From: Ahrensia sp.
GTDB taxonomy: Bacteria; Pseudomonadota; Alphaproteobacteria; Rhizobiales; Rhizobiaceae
Reading direction: 5' to 3'
Assembly: GCA_002698425.1 (NCBI GenBank)
Contig: NZXU01000109.1
Location: 46,440 to 74,773 of the forward strand
DNA: 28,334 nt
In this document: one piece after another, positions 15,574 through 23,382 of the stretch
Layout: every line of letters starts with the position of its first letter
Position numbering within the stretch: the first letter of the stretch is position 1
Made by a program: the position numbers and the translations under genes
Notes under the pieces: generated by a model
Seen by the model: the letters and a program-made list of their open reading frames with translations, nothing else
What the model was told of the DNA's origin: nothing
Databases searched by the model: none

Positions 15574-15828
15574 ATGTGTCTGGCGATTCCTGCGATCGTG
15601 ACGGCGCTCGAAGACGGCGACATGGCGGTCGTCGCGCTGGAGGGCATCAAGAAGCGCATCTCCGTGGCGCTGCTCGACGAGATCGAAGTCGGCGACTACG
15701 TGCTCGTCCATGTCGGCTACGCGCTGCACAAGGTGAGCCCCGAGGAGGCGGAGCGCACGCTGCAGCTGATGGCCGAGGCCGGTATCCTCAAGGAAGAACT
15801 GGAGGAAATCTCGGGAGGTGCGGCATGA
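15574..15828 (+). CDS. hypC: Hydrogenase assembly chaperone HypC
   Basis: 84 residues. MCLAIP start gives the reactive Cys2, and the HVGYALH segment with His46 and His52 is intact, unlike in HupF. HypC carries the Fe(CN)2CO precursor with HypD and passes it to the large subunit. GGAGAG lies before the ATG. It overlaps hypD by 4 bases. Confidence 0.96.
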   Translation: MCLAIPAIVTALEDGDMAVVALEGIKKRISVALLDEIEVGDYVLVHVGYALHKVSPEEAERTLQLMAEAGILKEELEEISGGAA

Positions 15829-16973
15829 AATATGTCGACGAATTCCGGGCGGGCGATCTCGCCGAGAAGCTCGCGCGGCAGATCGCCAGCGAGGCACACG
15901 TGGACCGGACCTATCATTTCATGGAGTTCTGCGGCGGCCACACGCATGCGATCTTTCGCTATGGCGTGCAGGACCTGATGCCGGACAATGTGCATTTCGT
16001 GCACGGTCCGGGTTGCCCGGTCTGCGTCCTGCCGGTGCGCCGCCTCGACGATGCGGTGGAGCTTGCCGAAAAGCACGGCGTGATCCTGTGTTCCTATGGC
16101 GACATGATGCGGGTGCCGGGCACGAAGCAGCGCTCTCTGATCAAGGCCAAGGCCGACGGCGCGGATATCCGCATGGTCTATTCGACGCTGGATGCGCTGA
16201 AGATCGCCCGCGACAATCCGGACCGGCAGGTCGTGTTCTTCGCCATCGGCTTCGAGACGACCACGCCGCCGACCGCGGTCGCGATCAAGCAGGCGGAGGC
16301 GGAGGGGCTGGAGAACTTCTCCGTCTTCTGCAACCACGTCCTGACGCCGCCGGCGATCGGCCATATCCTCGATTCCGACGACTTCGCGCCGGGCGGACCG
16401 GCAAAGATCGACGGTTTTCTCGGGCCGTCCCATGTCAGCGCAGTGATCGGCTCGAAGCCCTATGAAGCGGCGGCGGAGCACTATCGAAAGCCGGTCGTGA
16501 TCGCCGGTTTCGAGCCGCTCGACGTCATGCAGTCGGTGCTGATGCTGGTCCGGCAGGTCAATGAGGGCCGCGCCGAGGTCGAGAACGAATATACCCGCGT
16601 GGTCACGCGCGAGGGCAACCGGAAGGCACAGGCGCTGACCGGCGAGGTGCTGGAACTGCGCGAAAGCTTCGAGTGGCGCGGTCTCGGCTCGGTGCCCCAT
16701 AGCGCGCTGCGCATCCGCGAAGCCTATGCGTTCTTCGATGCCGAGAAGCGCTTCACTGTTTCGGAGAAGCAGTCGCGCGAGACCAAGTCCTGCGAGTGTC
16801 CGGCGATCCTGCGGGGCGTGAAGAAACCGACCGATTGCAAGCTGTTCGGAACGGTCTGCACGCCGGAAAACCCGATGGGATCCTGCATGGTCTCCTCCGA
16901 GGGCGCATGCGCGGCCTACTGGACCTATGGGCGCTTCCGGGATCCGGCGCGGCAGAAGGCGGACGCGGCATGA
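15825..16973 (+). CDS. hypD: Hydrogenase formation protein HypD (Fe-S protein for Fe(CN)2CO assembly)
   Basis: 382-residue iron-sulfur protein that, with HypC, receives cyanide from HypE and builds the diatomic ligands on iron. Conserved motifs are present in order: FCGGHTHAIFRYG (Cys36), GPGCPVCVLP (Cys64, Cys67), GFETTTPPTA, and the C-terminal [4Fe-4S] Cys cluster starting CECPAI and continuing through KPTDCKLFG, CTPENPMGSCMVS. The ATG at 15825 overlaps the hypC stop (ATGA). Confidence 0.97.
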   Translation: MKYVDEFRAGDLAEKLARQIASEAHVDRTYHFMEFCGGHTHAIFRYGVQDLMPDNVHFVHGPGCPVCVLPVRRLDDAVELAEKHGVILCSYGDMMRVPGTKQRSLIKAKADGADIRMVYSTLDALKIARDNPDRQVVFFAIGFETTTPPTAVAIKQAEAEGLENFSVFCNHVLTPPAIGHILDSDDFAPGGPAKIDGFLGPSHVSAVIGSKPYEAAAEHYRKPVVIAGFEPLDVMQSVLMLVRQVNEGRAEVENEYTRVVTREGNRKAQALTGEVLELRESFEWRGLGSVPHSALRIREAYAFFDAEKRFTVSEKQSRETKSCECPAILRGVKKPTDCKLFGTVCTPENPMGSCMVSSEGACAAYWTYGRFRDPARQKADAA

Positions 16974-18007
16974 ACATGGTCGACAAGGGCGTCTCCGTCC
17001 GGGCCGGAAGCGTGGACATGACGCATGGCGGCGGCGGACGCGCCATGGCGGAACTGATCGCCGACCTGTTCCAGCGCCATCTCGGAAATCCGATCCTTGC
17101 CCAGGGCAATGACGGTGCGCTGCTGGAGCCTCAGAGCGGCCGGCTGGTCCTATCGACTGACGGGCATGTGATCTCGCCGCTGTTCTTTCCCGGCGGCGAT
17201 ATTGGCTCGCTCGCCGTGCATGGCACGCTGAACGATGTCGCGATGACGGGCGCCCGGCCGCTCTATCTGACCGCCGGCTTCATCCTGGAGGAAGGCTTCC
17301 CGCTTGCCGATCTCGAACGCATTGTCATGTCGATGGCGCGGGCGGCAAAGGAGGCCGGCGTGTCCATCGTCACCGGCGACACAAAGGTGGTGGAGAAAGG
17401 CAAGGGCGACGGCGTCTTCATCACGACGACCGGACTCGGCGTGGTGCCCGACGGCGTGCATGTTTCGGCCGAACGCGCGGAACCCGGTCAGGCGGTGCTG
17501 CTGTCGGGCTCGATCGGCGATCACGGCGTGGCGATCCTGTCGAAACGCGAAAGCCTCGAATTCGAAACCGAAATCCGGTCCGATTCCGCGGGTTTGCATG
17601 GAATGGTTGCGGCGATGGTCGAGGCCGTGCCGGGAATCGCGGTGCTGCGCGACCCGACCCGCGGCGGGCTGGCATCGACGCTGAACGAGATCGCGCGGGC
17701 GGCCAATGTCGGCATGATGCTGGACGAGGCAATGATCCCGATGAAGCCCGACGTCGCCGCGGCGTGCGAGCTGCTCGGTCTCGATCCGCTCTATGTCGCC
17801 AATGAGGGCAAGCTCGTCTGTATCTGCAATGCCGACGATGCCGATATCCTGCTGGATGTCATGCGCGCCCATCCGCTGGGAAGCGACGCGGCGCGCATCG
17901 GCACGGTGATCGACGACGACGCAAACCTGATCCAGATGAAAACGGGCTTCGGCGGCACGCGCGTGGTCGACTGGCTGGCCGGCGAGCAATTGCCGCGGAT
18001 CTGCTGA
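16970..18007 (+). CDS. hypE: Carbamoyl-dehydratase HypE (cyanide ligand synthesis)
   Basis: 345-residue PurM-like ATPase that dehydrates the thiocarbamate made by HypF into thiocyanate. The catalytic C-terminus is intact: the protein ends LPRIC, Cys345 being the carbamoyl acceptor. The N-terminal MTHGGGGRAMAELI and LSTDGHVISPLFFPGGDIG motifs bind ATP. The start overlaps the hypD stop by 4 bases. A 35-base gap to hupR follows, the widest gap between genes of this operon. Confidence 0.97.
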   Translation: MNMVDKGVSVRAGSVDMTHGGGGRAMAELIADLFQRHLGNPILAQGNDGALLEPQSGRLVLSTDGHVISPLFFPGGDIGSLAVHGTLNDVAMTGARPLYLTAGFILEEGFPLADLERIVMSMARAAKEAGVSIVTGDTKVVEKGKGDGVFITTTGLGVVPDGVHVSAERAEPGQAVLLSGSIGDHGVAILSKRESLEFETEIRSDSAGLHGMVAAMVEAVPGIAVLRDPTRGGLASTLNEIARAANVGMMLDEAMIPMKPDVAAACELLGLDPLYVANEGKLVCICNADDADILLDVMRAHPLGSDAARIGTVIDDDANLIQMKTGFGGTRVVDWLAGEQLPRIC

Positions 18008-18011
18008 GCCA

Positions 18012-18026
18012 TGGCAATCGCGTTGC
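18012..18026 (+). promoter_or_regulatory. Third -24/-12-like sequence in the hypE-hupR gap
   Basis: TGGCAATCGCGTTGC keeps TGGCA and TTGC with exact phasing (GG 18013-18014, GC 18025-18026). A start at about 18038 would lie downstream of the hupR ribosome site (18027-18035) and 5 bases before the ATG, so a functional promoter here would make an almost leaderless hupR mRNA. It may be chance. Confidence 0.35.
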
Positions 18027-18042
18027 GGAGGAGGGCCGCATC

Positions 18043-19548
18043 ATGACCGAACCGTCACAGACCTTGCCGACCATCCTGGTCGTCGACGACGAGATTCGCT
18101 CGCTGGAATCGCTGGCGCGCATCCTCGACGAGGAGTTCGACGTCAGGACCGCGTCGACCATCGCCGAGGCGGAGGCGATCCTGGAAAGCGAATGGGTGCA
18201 GGGGATATTGTGCGATCAGCGCATGCCCGACCAGACCGGCGTCGAATTCCTGAAGTCGGTGCGCACCCGCTGGCCGGACATCATCCGCATGATCGTCTCG
18301 GGCTACACGGACGCCCATGACATCATCGACGGCATCAACGAGGCCGGCATCTTCCAGTACATCACCAAGCCGTGGCACCCGGAAGGGCTGATCCTGACGC
18401 TGAAGACCGCCTGCCGGCTCTACGAGTTGCAGCGCGAGAACGAATTGCTGGCGATCGAACTCAAGATGTCGCCATCGGAGGCGAGCCGTAAGGTCAGCGA
18501 CCGGCGCGAGAAGCTGCGCCGGGACTATGATTTCGATGATGGGATCGTGCGGGGACGCGACAGCCCGATGAATACGGTCTGTTCGACGCTGAGGCAGGTC
18601 GCGCCCTATGACGTGCCGGTGCTGCTTTCGGGCGCATCGGGGACCGGCAAGGAACTGGCGGCGCGGGCGCTCCATTACGGATCGCTGCGCTGGAACAAGC
18701 CCTTTGTCGTCGAGAATTGCGGCGCTCTGCCGGACGAGTTGCTGGAGAGCGAGTTGTTCGGCCACAAGCGGGGCGCCTTTACCGGCGCGGTCGAGGATCA
18801 CATGGGTCTGTTCGAGCGCGCCAATGGCGGCTCGGTCTTCCTTGACGAGATCGGAGAGGTGTCGCCGGCCTTCCAGGTGAAGCTTCTGCGTGTGCTGCAG
18901 GAGGGCGAGATCCGTCCCGTCGGCAGCACGAAGACGCGCAAGGTGGATGTGCGGGTGATCGCCGCGACCAACAAGGATCTGGAAGAGGAGGTGCGCGCCC
19001 GGCGTTTTCGCGCCGACCTTTATTACCGGCTGGCCGGCATGGTGATCCGCATCCCCGATCTGAAGGACCGGCGCGGCGACATACCGGTGCTTGCCCGGGC
19101 GCTGCTTGCGCGGGCGGTCGACCAGCTTGGCAAGCAGGTGACCGGCTTCACCGACGAGGCCGTCGACTGCATGCGCAATTATGGCTGGCCGGGCAATGTG
19201 CGCGAGATGCAGAACGAGATCCAGCAGATGCTCGTGATGGGCCCCGAGGGCGGGGCGCTTGGCGCGGAGTTGCTGTCGCGCCATATTCTGCGAGCCGACC
19301 CCGCCGATACGGGCGCCGCGGACGACGCGGCAATCGCCGATATCGAGGGAACGCTGAAGGATCGTATCGAAACGCTGGAGGCCCGCATCATCCGCGAAAC
19401 GCTGATCCGCCACCGGTGGAACAAGTCCCGCGCCGCACGCGAACTGGGACTGTCGCGCGTTGGCCTGCGGTCCAAGCTGGAGCGATACGGGCTCGAAAAT
19501 GTCAAACCGCATCCGGCGACGCGCCGGGCCGCAAGTTCGACGGCATAG
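18043..19548 (+). CDS. hupR: NtrC-family response regulator of hydrogenase genes (HupR/HoxA)
   Basis: 501-residue activator. The receiver domain (about 9-125) has the acidic pocket Asp15/Asp16, phosphoacceptor Asp58 (CDQRMPDQ) and Lys109. The AAA+ domain (about 168-400) has Walker A GASGTGKE (197-204), GAFTGA (244-249) and Walker B FLDEIGEV (Asp268, Glu269). The C-terminal Fis-type helix-turn-helix is WNKSRAARELGLSRVGLRSKL. The intact GAFTGA loop means it can engage sigma-54, in agreement with the -24/-12 promoters of hupS and hupD. Its likely target site is TTG-N5-CAA at 6010. In R. capsulatus the unphosphorylated form is the active one; whether that holds here cannot be seen. GGAGGAGGG precedes the ATG by 7 bases. 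Confidence 0.95.
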   Translation: MTEPSQTLPTILVVDDEIRSLESLARILDEEFDVRTASTIAEAEAILESEWVQGILCDQRMPDQTGVEFLKSVRTRWPDIIRMIVSGYTDAHDIIDGINEAGIFQYITKPWHPEGLILTLKTACRLYELQRENELLAIELKMSPSEASRKVSDRREKLRRDYDFDDGIVRGRDSPMNTVCSTLRQVAPYDVPVLLSGASGTGKELAARALHYGSLRWNKPFVVENCGALPDELLESELFGHKRGAFTGAVEDHMGLFERANGGSVFLDEIGEVSPAFQVKLLRVLQEGEIRPVGSTKTRKVDVRVIAATNKDLEEEVRARRFRADLYYRLAGMVIRIPDLKDRRGDIPVLARALLARAVDQLGKQVTGFTDEAVDCMRNYGWPGNVREMQNEIQQMLVMGPEGGALGAELLSRHILRADPADTGAADDAAIADIEGTLKDRIETLEARIIRETLIRHRWNKSRAARELGLSRVGLRSKLERYGLENVKPHPATRRAASSTA

Positions 19549-19554
19549 GACGCC

Positions 19555-20928
19555 ATGCTGACGCAATCGCACAAGGACCGGCTTCCAATCGGCACGCCCT
19601 CCCAGCCCGGCAGATTGCCGATCGGCGAGGGCGGCGAGGATGTATGGATCGACGTCATCCAGAAGATGGACGAGGTCTATTCCGAACTGGTCGAATCCCA
19701 GACCGAGCTGGAAGAGAAGAACGCCCGGCTGGAGGAGGCGCATGCCTTTATCGGCTCTGTGCTTGCCGCGATGACCGACGTGTTGATCGTGTGCGACACC
19801 AAGGGGCAGATCCAGCAGGTCAACCCGGCGCTCGAAGCGACGATCGGACGGCCGGAACGCGATCTCGTCGGTCTTCCCGTCACCGATCTCTTCGACGAGG
19901 AGAGCAGACCCGCCGTCGCCGACCTGCTGCCGGAACTCAAGGAAGGCGGGATCGTCGCGCAACGCGACCTGTCGCTGGCGGCTTCCGATCCGCAGCGGGC
20001 GCTGATCTCGGTCAATTGCACGCCGCGATGCGACCATCGCGGCCGTCTCGTCGGCATGGTGCTGGTCGGGCGGCCGATCGGGGAATTGCAGCGCGCCTAT
20101 CGCGAACTCGACAGCGCTCACCAGAAGCTGACACAGACCCAGCAGCGCATGATGGTGTCGGAGAAGATGGCGGCGCTCGGACGGCTCGTCGCCGGCGTTG
20201 CGCATGAGCTGAACAATCCGATCAGTTTCGTCTTCGGTAACATGTATGCGCTGAAGCGCTATGGCGCGGCGATCACCGAATATCTCTCGGCCTGTGACGG
20301 CTCCGGCGGCAATCCCGCTGAAATCGCGGCGTTGCGCAAGAGCCTGAAGATCGACCGGGTCCTGCGGGATATCGGCCCGCTGGTCGACGGCACGCTGGAG
20401 GGCGCGGAGCGGGTTCGCGATATCGTCCAGGATCTGAGGCGGTTTTCCTCCAACCAGGAGGAGACGACCGAGAGTTTCAACATTACGCGGCTGGTGCGCA
20501 CGGCGGTCGACTGGGTGATCAAGACCCAGCGCGTCAAGCCCGCGGTCCGGCTCGATATCCCCGACAAGCTCGAACTGCGCGGGCGCAAGGGGCAGTTGCA
20601 TCAGATCATCGTCAACCTGGTGCAAAACGCCGCCGATGTGCTGGAGGGCGATCCGAAGGGCGAGATCGTGATCACCGGAGAGCGGAGTGGCGGCGATGTC
20701 ATCATCCGCGTGGCCGATAACGGGCCGGGTATACCGCCCGAGCGCCTCGACAAGATTTTCGAGCCATTCTTCACGACCAAGCCGATCGGGGCGGGGACGG
20801 GGCTCGGCCTCTACGTTTCCTACAACATGGCGATGAAACAGGGCGGCGATCTGACGGCGGCAAACAGGCCGGATGGCGGCGCCGAATTCACCGTGAGAGT
20901 ACCGGCCGATGACGCATCCGCTGCCTGA
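19555..20928 (+). CDS. hupT: Soluble sensor histidine kinase HupT
   Basis: 457-residue cytosolic kinase without membrane segments. It has an N-terminal linker with a coiled-coil stretch (about 37-64), a PAS domain (about 65-180), a second coiled region, the H-box [14 protein letters not shown] with His217, and an ATPase domain with [10 protein letters not shown] (N-box), DNGPGIP (G1), EPFFTTK (F) and GTGLGLY (G2). In R. capsulatus HupT phosphorylates HupR and is controlled by the H2 sensor HupUV through the PAS region. Here it lies between hupR and hupU, 6 bases after hupR and overlapping hupU by 20 bases. Confidence 0.94.
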   Translation: MLTQSHKDRLPIGTPSQPGRLPIGEGGEDVWIDVIQKMDEVYSELVESQTELEEKNARLEEAHAFIGSVLAAMTDVLIVCDTKGQIQQVNPALEATIGRPERDLVGLPVTDLFDEESRPAVADLLPELKEGGIVAQRDLSLAASDPQRALISVNCTPRCDHRGRLVGMVLVGRPIGELQRAYRELDSAHQKLTQTQQRMMVSEKMAALGRLVAGVAHELNNPISFVFGNMYALKRYGAAITEYLSACDGSGGNPAEIAALRKSLKIDRVLRDIGPLVDGTLEGAERVRDIVQDLRRFSSNQEETTESFNITRLVRTAVDWVIKTQRVKPAVRLDIPDKLELRGRKGQLHQIIVNLVQNAADVLEGDPKGEIVITGERSGGDVIIRVADNGPGIPPERLDKIFEPFFTTKPIGAGTGLGLYVSYNMAMKQGGDLTAANRPDGGAEFTVRVPADDASAA

Positions 20929-21937
20929 ACGCAAGCGTCCATTGCGCCTGTTCTGGATGCAGTCCGGCGGCTGCGGCGGCTGCACCTTGTCGCTGATCGG
21001 CGCGGAAGGGCCGGACTTGTTGGCGACCTTCGAGGCCGCCAATATCGAGGTGCTTTGGCATCCCTCGCTGAGCGAGCAGAGCGGCCGGGCGGTGATCGGC
21101 ATCATGGAGCGGATCATCTCCGGCGAGGAAACGCTCGATATCCTCTGCCTGGAAGGTTCGGTGATGCGCGGTCCGAACGGGACCGGGCGCTTTCACATGA
21201 TGGCGGGGACCGACCGGCCCGTGATGGACTGGATTTCCGATCTCGCGGCAAAGGCCGGCCATGTGGTGGCGGTCGGAAGCTGCGCCGCCTATGGCGGCAT
21301 CACGGCTGCCGGCGCGAACGAGGTCGAGGCGTGCGGACTGAGCTATGACGGCCGCAAGGAAGGCGGACTGCTCGGGGCCGATTTCCGCTCGCAATCCGGT
21401 ATGCCGGTGATCAATGTCGCCGGCTGTCCGATCCATCCGGGCTGGCTGACCGAAACGCTGCACATGATCGCCGCCGGCCGCTTCGGCAAAGCCGAGATAG
21501 ACGAGTGGGAACGGCCGCTTTCCTACACGATGCATCTCGTCCACCACGGCTGCGCGCGCAACGAGTTCTACGAGTTCAAGGCGAGCGCGGAAAAGCTCTG
21601 CGACCTCGGTTGCATGATGGAGAATCTCGGCTGCAAGGGCACGCAGGCGCGCGCCGACTGCAACATGCGCGCCTGGAACGGCTCCGGCTCGTGCCTCGAC
21701 GGCGGCTATCCCTGCATCAATTGCACGGCGCCCGGCTTCGAGGAGCCGGGGCACTCCTTCACCCTGACGCCGAAAATATCGGGCATACCGGTGGGGCTGC
21801 CGACCGACATGCCGAAAGCCTGGTTCGTGGCGCTCGCGTCGCTTTCCAAGGCGGCGACGCCCGCGCGGCTGAAGGAAAACTCTGTCGCCGATCATTTGAC
21901 GCGGCCGCCGGTAGACCGGCAGAAGAAGACGCGATGA
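20909..21937 (+). CDS. hupU: Regulatory (H2-sensing) hydrogenase small subunit
   Basis: 342 residues, group 2b sensor hydrogenase small subunit. No Tat signal: the first Cys motif comes at residue 22 (QSGGCGGCTLSL, Cys22 and Cys25), so it stays in the cytosol. It has only the standard proximal Cys set: CGGC in place of CTCC, and SCAAYGG where HupS has SCASWGC. Remaining cluster ligands are seen in GCARNEFYEF, GCMMENLGCKG and CINCTAPGFE. A polar C-terminal tail of about 40 residues replaces the membrane anchor of HupS, as expected for contact with HupT. The start lies within the end of hupT. Confidence 0.95.
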   Translation: MTHPLPERKRPLRLFWMQSGGCGGCTLSLIGAEGPDLLATFEAANIEVLWHPSLSEQSGRAVIGIMERIISGEETLDILCLEGSVMRGPNGTGRFHMMAGTDRPVMDWISDLAAKAGHVVAVGSCAAYGGITAAGANEVEACGLSYDGRKEGGLLGADFRSQSGMPVINVAGCPIHPGWLTETLHMIAAGRFGKAEIDEWERPLSYTMHLVHHGCARNEFYEFKASAEKLCDLGCMMENLGCKGTQARADCNMRAWNGSGSCLDGGYPCINCTAPGFEEPGHSFTLTPKISGIPVGLPTDMPKAWFVALASLSKAATPARLKENSVADHLTRPPVDRQKKTR

Positions 21938-23382
21938 CGCGGCTCGTCGTCGGTCCGTTCAACCGCGTCGAAGGCGATCTCGAGGTCAAGCTCGATATTG
22001 CCGACCGGCGCGTGCAGACCGCACGGGTTAATTCGCCGCTCTATCGCGGGTTCGAACGGATATTGGTCGGCAAGCCGCCCGCGGACGCCCTCGTCTATGC
22101 GCCTCGCATCTGCGGCATTTGCTCGGTTTCGCAATCGGTCGCGGCGGCGAAGGCGCTGGCCGAAGCGCAGGGCGTCGTCATGCCGCCGAATGGCGAACTG
22201 GCGGTCGACCTGGTGCATGCGACCGAGAACGTCGCCGATCACCTGACGCATTTCTACCTGTTCTTCATGCCGGACTTCGCCCGCGAGGTGTATCGGGATG
22301 AGCCCTGGCATGTGGCGGCGCATGAGCGTTTCGCGGCGCTGAAGGGAACGGCCTCTCAGGATATCCTGCCGGCGCGGGCGCAGTTCATGCATTTGATGGG
22401 GATCCTCGCCGGAAAATGGCCGCATACGCTGTCGATCCAGCCGGGCGGCTCGACGCGCGCTGTCAGTTCCGGGGAGATCGCCCGGCTCGCCGCGATCCTG
22501 TCGTCCTTCCGGCGGTTCCTGGAAAGGACGTTGTTCGGCGACAGCCTTGAACGGGTCGCGTCGCTTTCCTCCGGGGAGGAACTGGAGGCGTGGGCCTCTG
22601 AAAAGCGCCCTGAATCCAGCGACTTCAGGCACTTCCTTTTCCTGTCGACGGAACTGGGGCTGAAGCGTCTCGGGCCTTCGAGTGGTCAATTCATGAGCTT
22701 CGGCGCTTATGGCGCAGGCGGACATCCGATGTTTGCGGGGGGCGTCTTCGACGGCGCCGTCGGCGCGCTGGACAGTTCGGCCATTGCCGAGGATGTCAGC
22801 CATGGCTGGTACAAGGCGAGCGAGGGCGCCATGCCGCCGCTTGCCGGCGAGACGCTGCCCGATGTGGAGCGTCCGGACGCCTATAGCTGGTGCAAGGCCC
22901 CTCGGCTCGGAGGGGAGATCGCGGAGGTCGGCGCGCTGGCGCGGCAACTGGTCGACGGCCATCCGCTGATCCGCGATCTCGTTGCGCTCGACGGCGGCAA
23001 TGTGCATGCGCGTGTGGTGGCGCGGCTCGTCGAAGTGGCGCTGGTGGTCATCGCCATGGAGGGCTGGGTCGATGCCCTGCAGCCGGGCGAGCGTTTCATC
23101 GATCACGCGAAGATGCCCGATGACGGCGAGGGCGCCGGACTGACGGAAGCCGCACGCGGCTCGCTCGGGCACTGGCTGAGGATCGAGAACGGCAAAATCG
23201 CCAATTACCAGATCATCGCGCCGACGACCTGGAATTTCTCGCCGCGCGATGCGAGCGGGACACCGGGACCGCTGGAACATGCGCTTGTCGGCGCCCCGGT
23301 GAGGCCGGGGGAAACGGAGCCGGTCGCCGTGCAGCATATCGTCCGCTCCTTCGATCCGTGCCTCGTCTGCACGGTGCATTGA
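21934..23382 (+). CDS. hupV: Regulatory (H2-sensing) hydrogenase large subunit
   Basis: 482-residue NiFe subunit of the H2 sensor. Ni ligands are RICGIC (Cys60, Cys63) and a terminal DPCLVCTVH (Cys476, Cys479). The protein ends exactly at His482, so there is no tail for HupD to cut, a hallmark of regulatory hydrogenases. ATG at 21934 overlaps the hupU stop by 4 bases and begins directly with the RVEGDLEVKL strand. It forms the HupUV heterodimer that reports H2 to HupT. It would use the same Hyp machinery for its metal centre. Confidence 0.96.
   Translation: MTRLVVGPFNRVEGDLEVKLDIADRRVQTARVNSPLYRGFERILVGKPPADALVYAPRICGICSVSQSVAAAKALAEAQGVVMPPNGELAVDLVHATENVADHLTHFYLFFMPDFAREVYRDEPWHVAAHERFAALKGTASQDILPARAQFMHLMGILAGKWPHTLSIQPGGSTRAVSSGEIARLAAILSSFRRFLERTLFGDSLERVASLSSGEELEAWASEKRPESSDFRHFLFLSTELGLKRLGPSSGQFMSFGAYGAGGHPMFAGGVFDGAVGALDSSAIAEDVSHGWYKASEGAMPPLAGETLPDVERPDAYSWCKAPRLGGEIAEVGALARQLVDGHPLIRDLVALDGGNVHARVVARLVEVALVVIAMEGWVDALQPGERFIDHAKMPDDGEGAGLTEAARGSLGHWLRIENGKIANYQIIAPTTWNFSPRDASGTPGPLEHALVGAPVRPGETEPVAVQHIVRSFDPCLVCTVH

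Noticed and set aside
18055..21117. Very long (about 1020 codon) open frame on the minus strand opposite hupR, hupT and the start of hupU
   Set aside because: It is the antisense shadow of three well-identified genes in GC-rich DNA. It has no recognisable domain, is rich in Arg/His/Asp/Gln, and its start has no supporting context.
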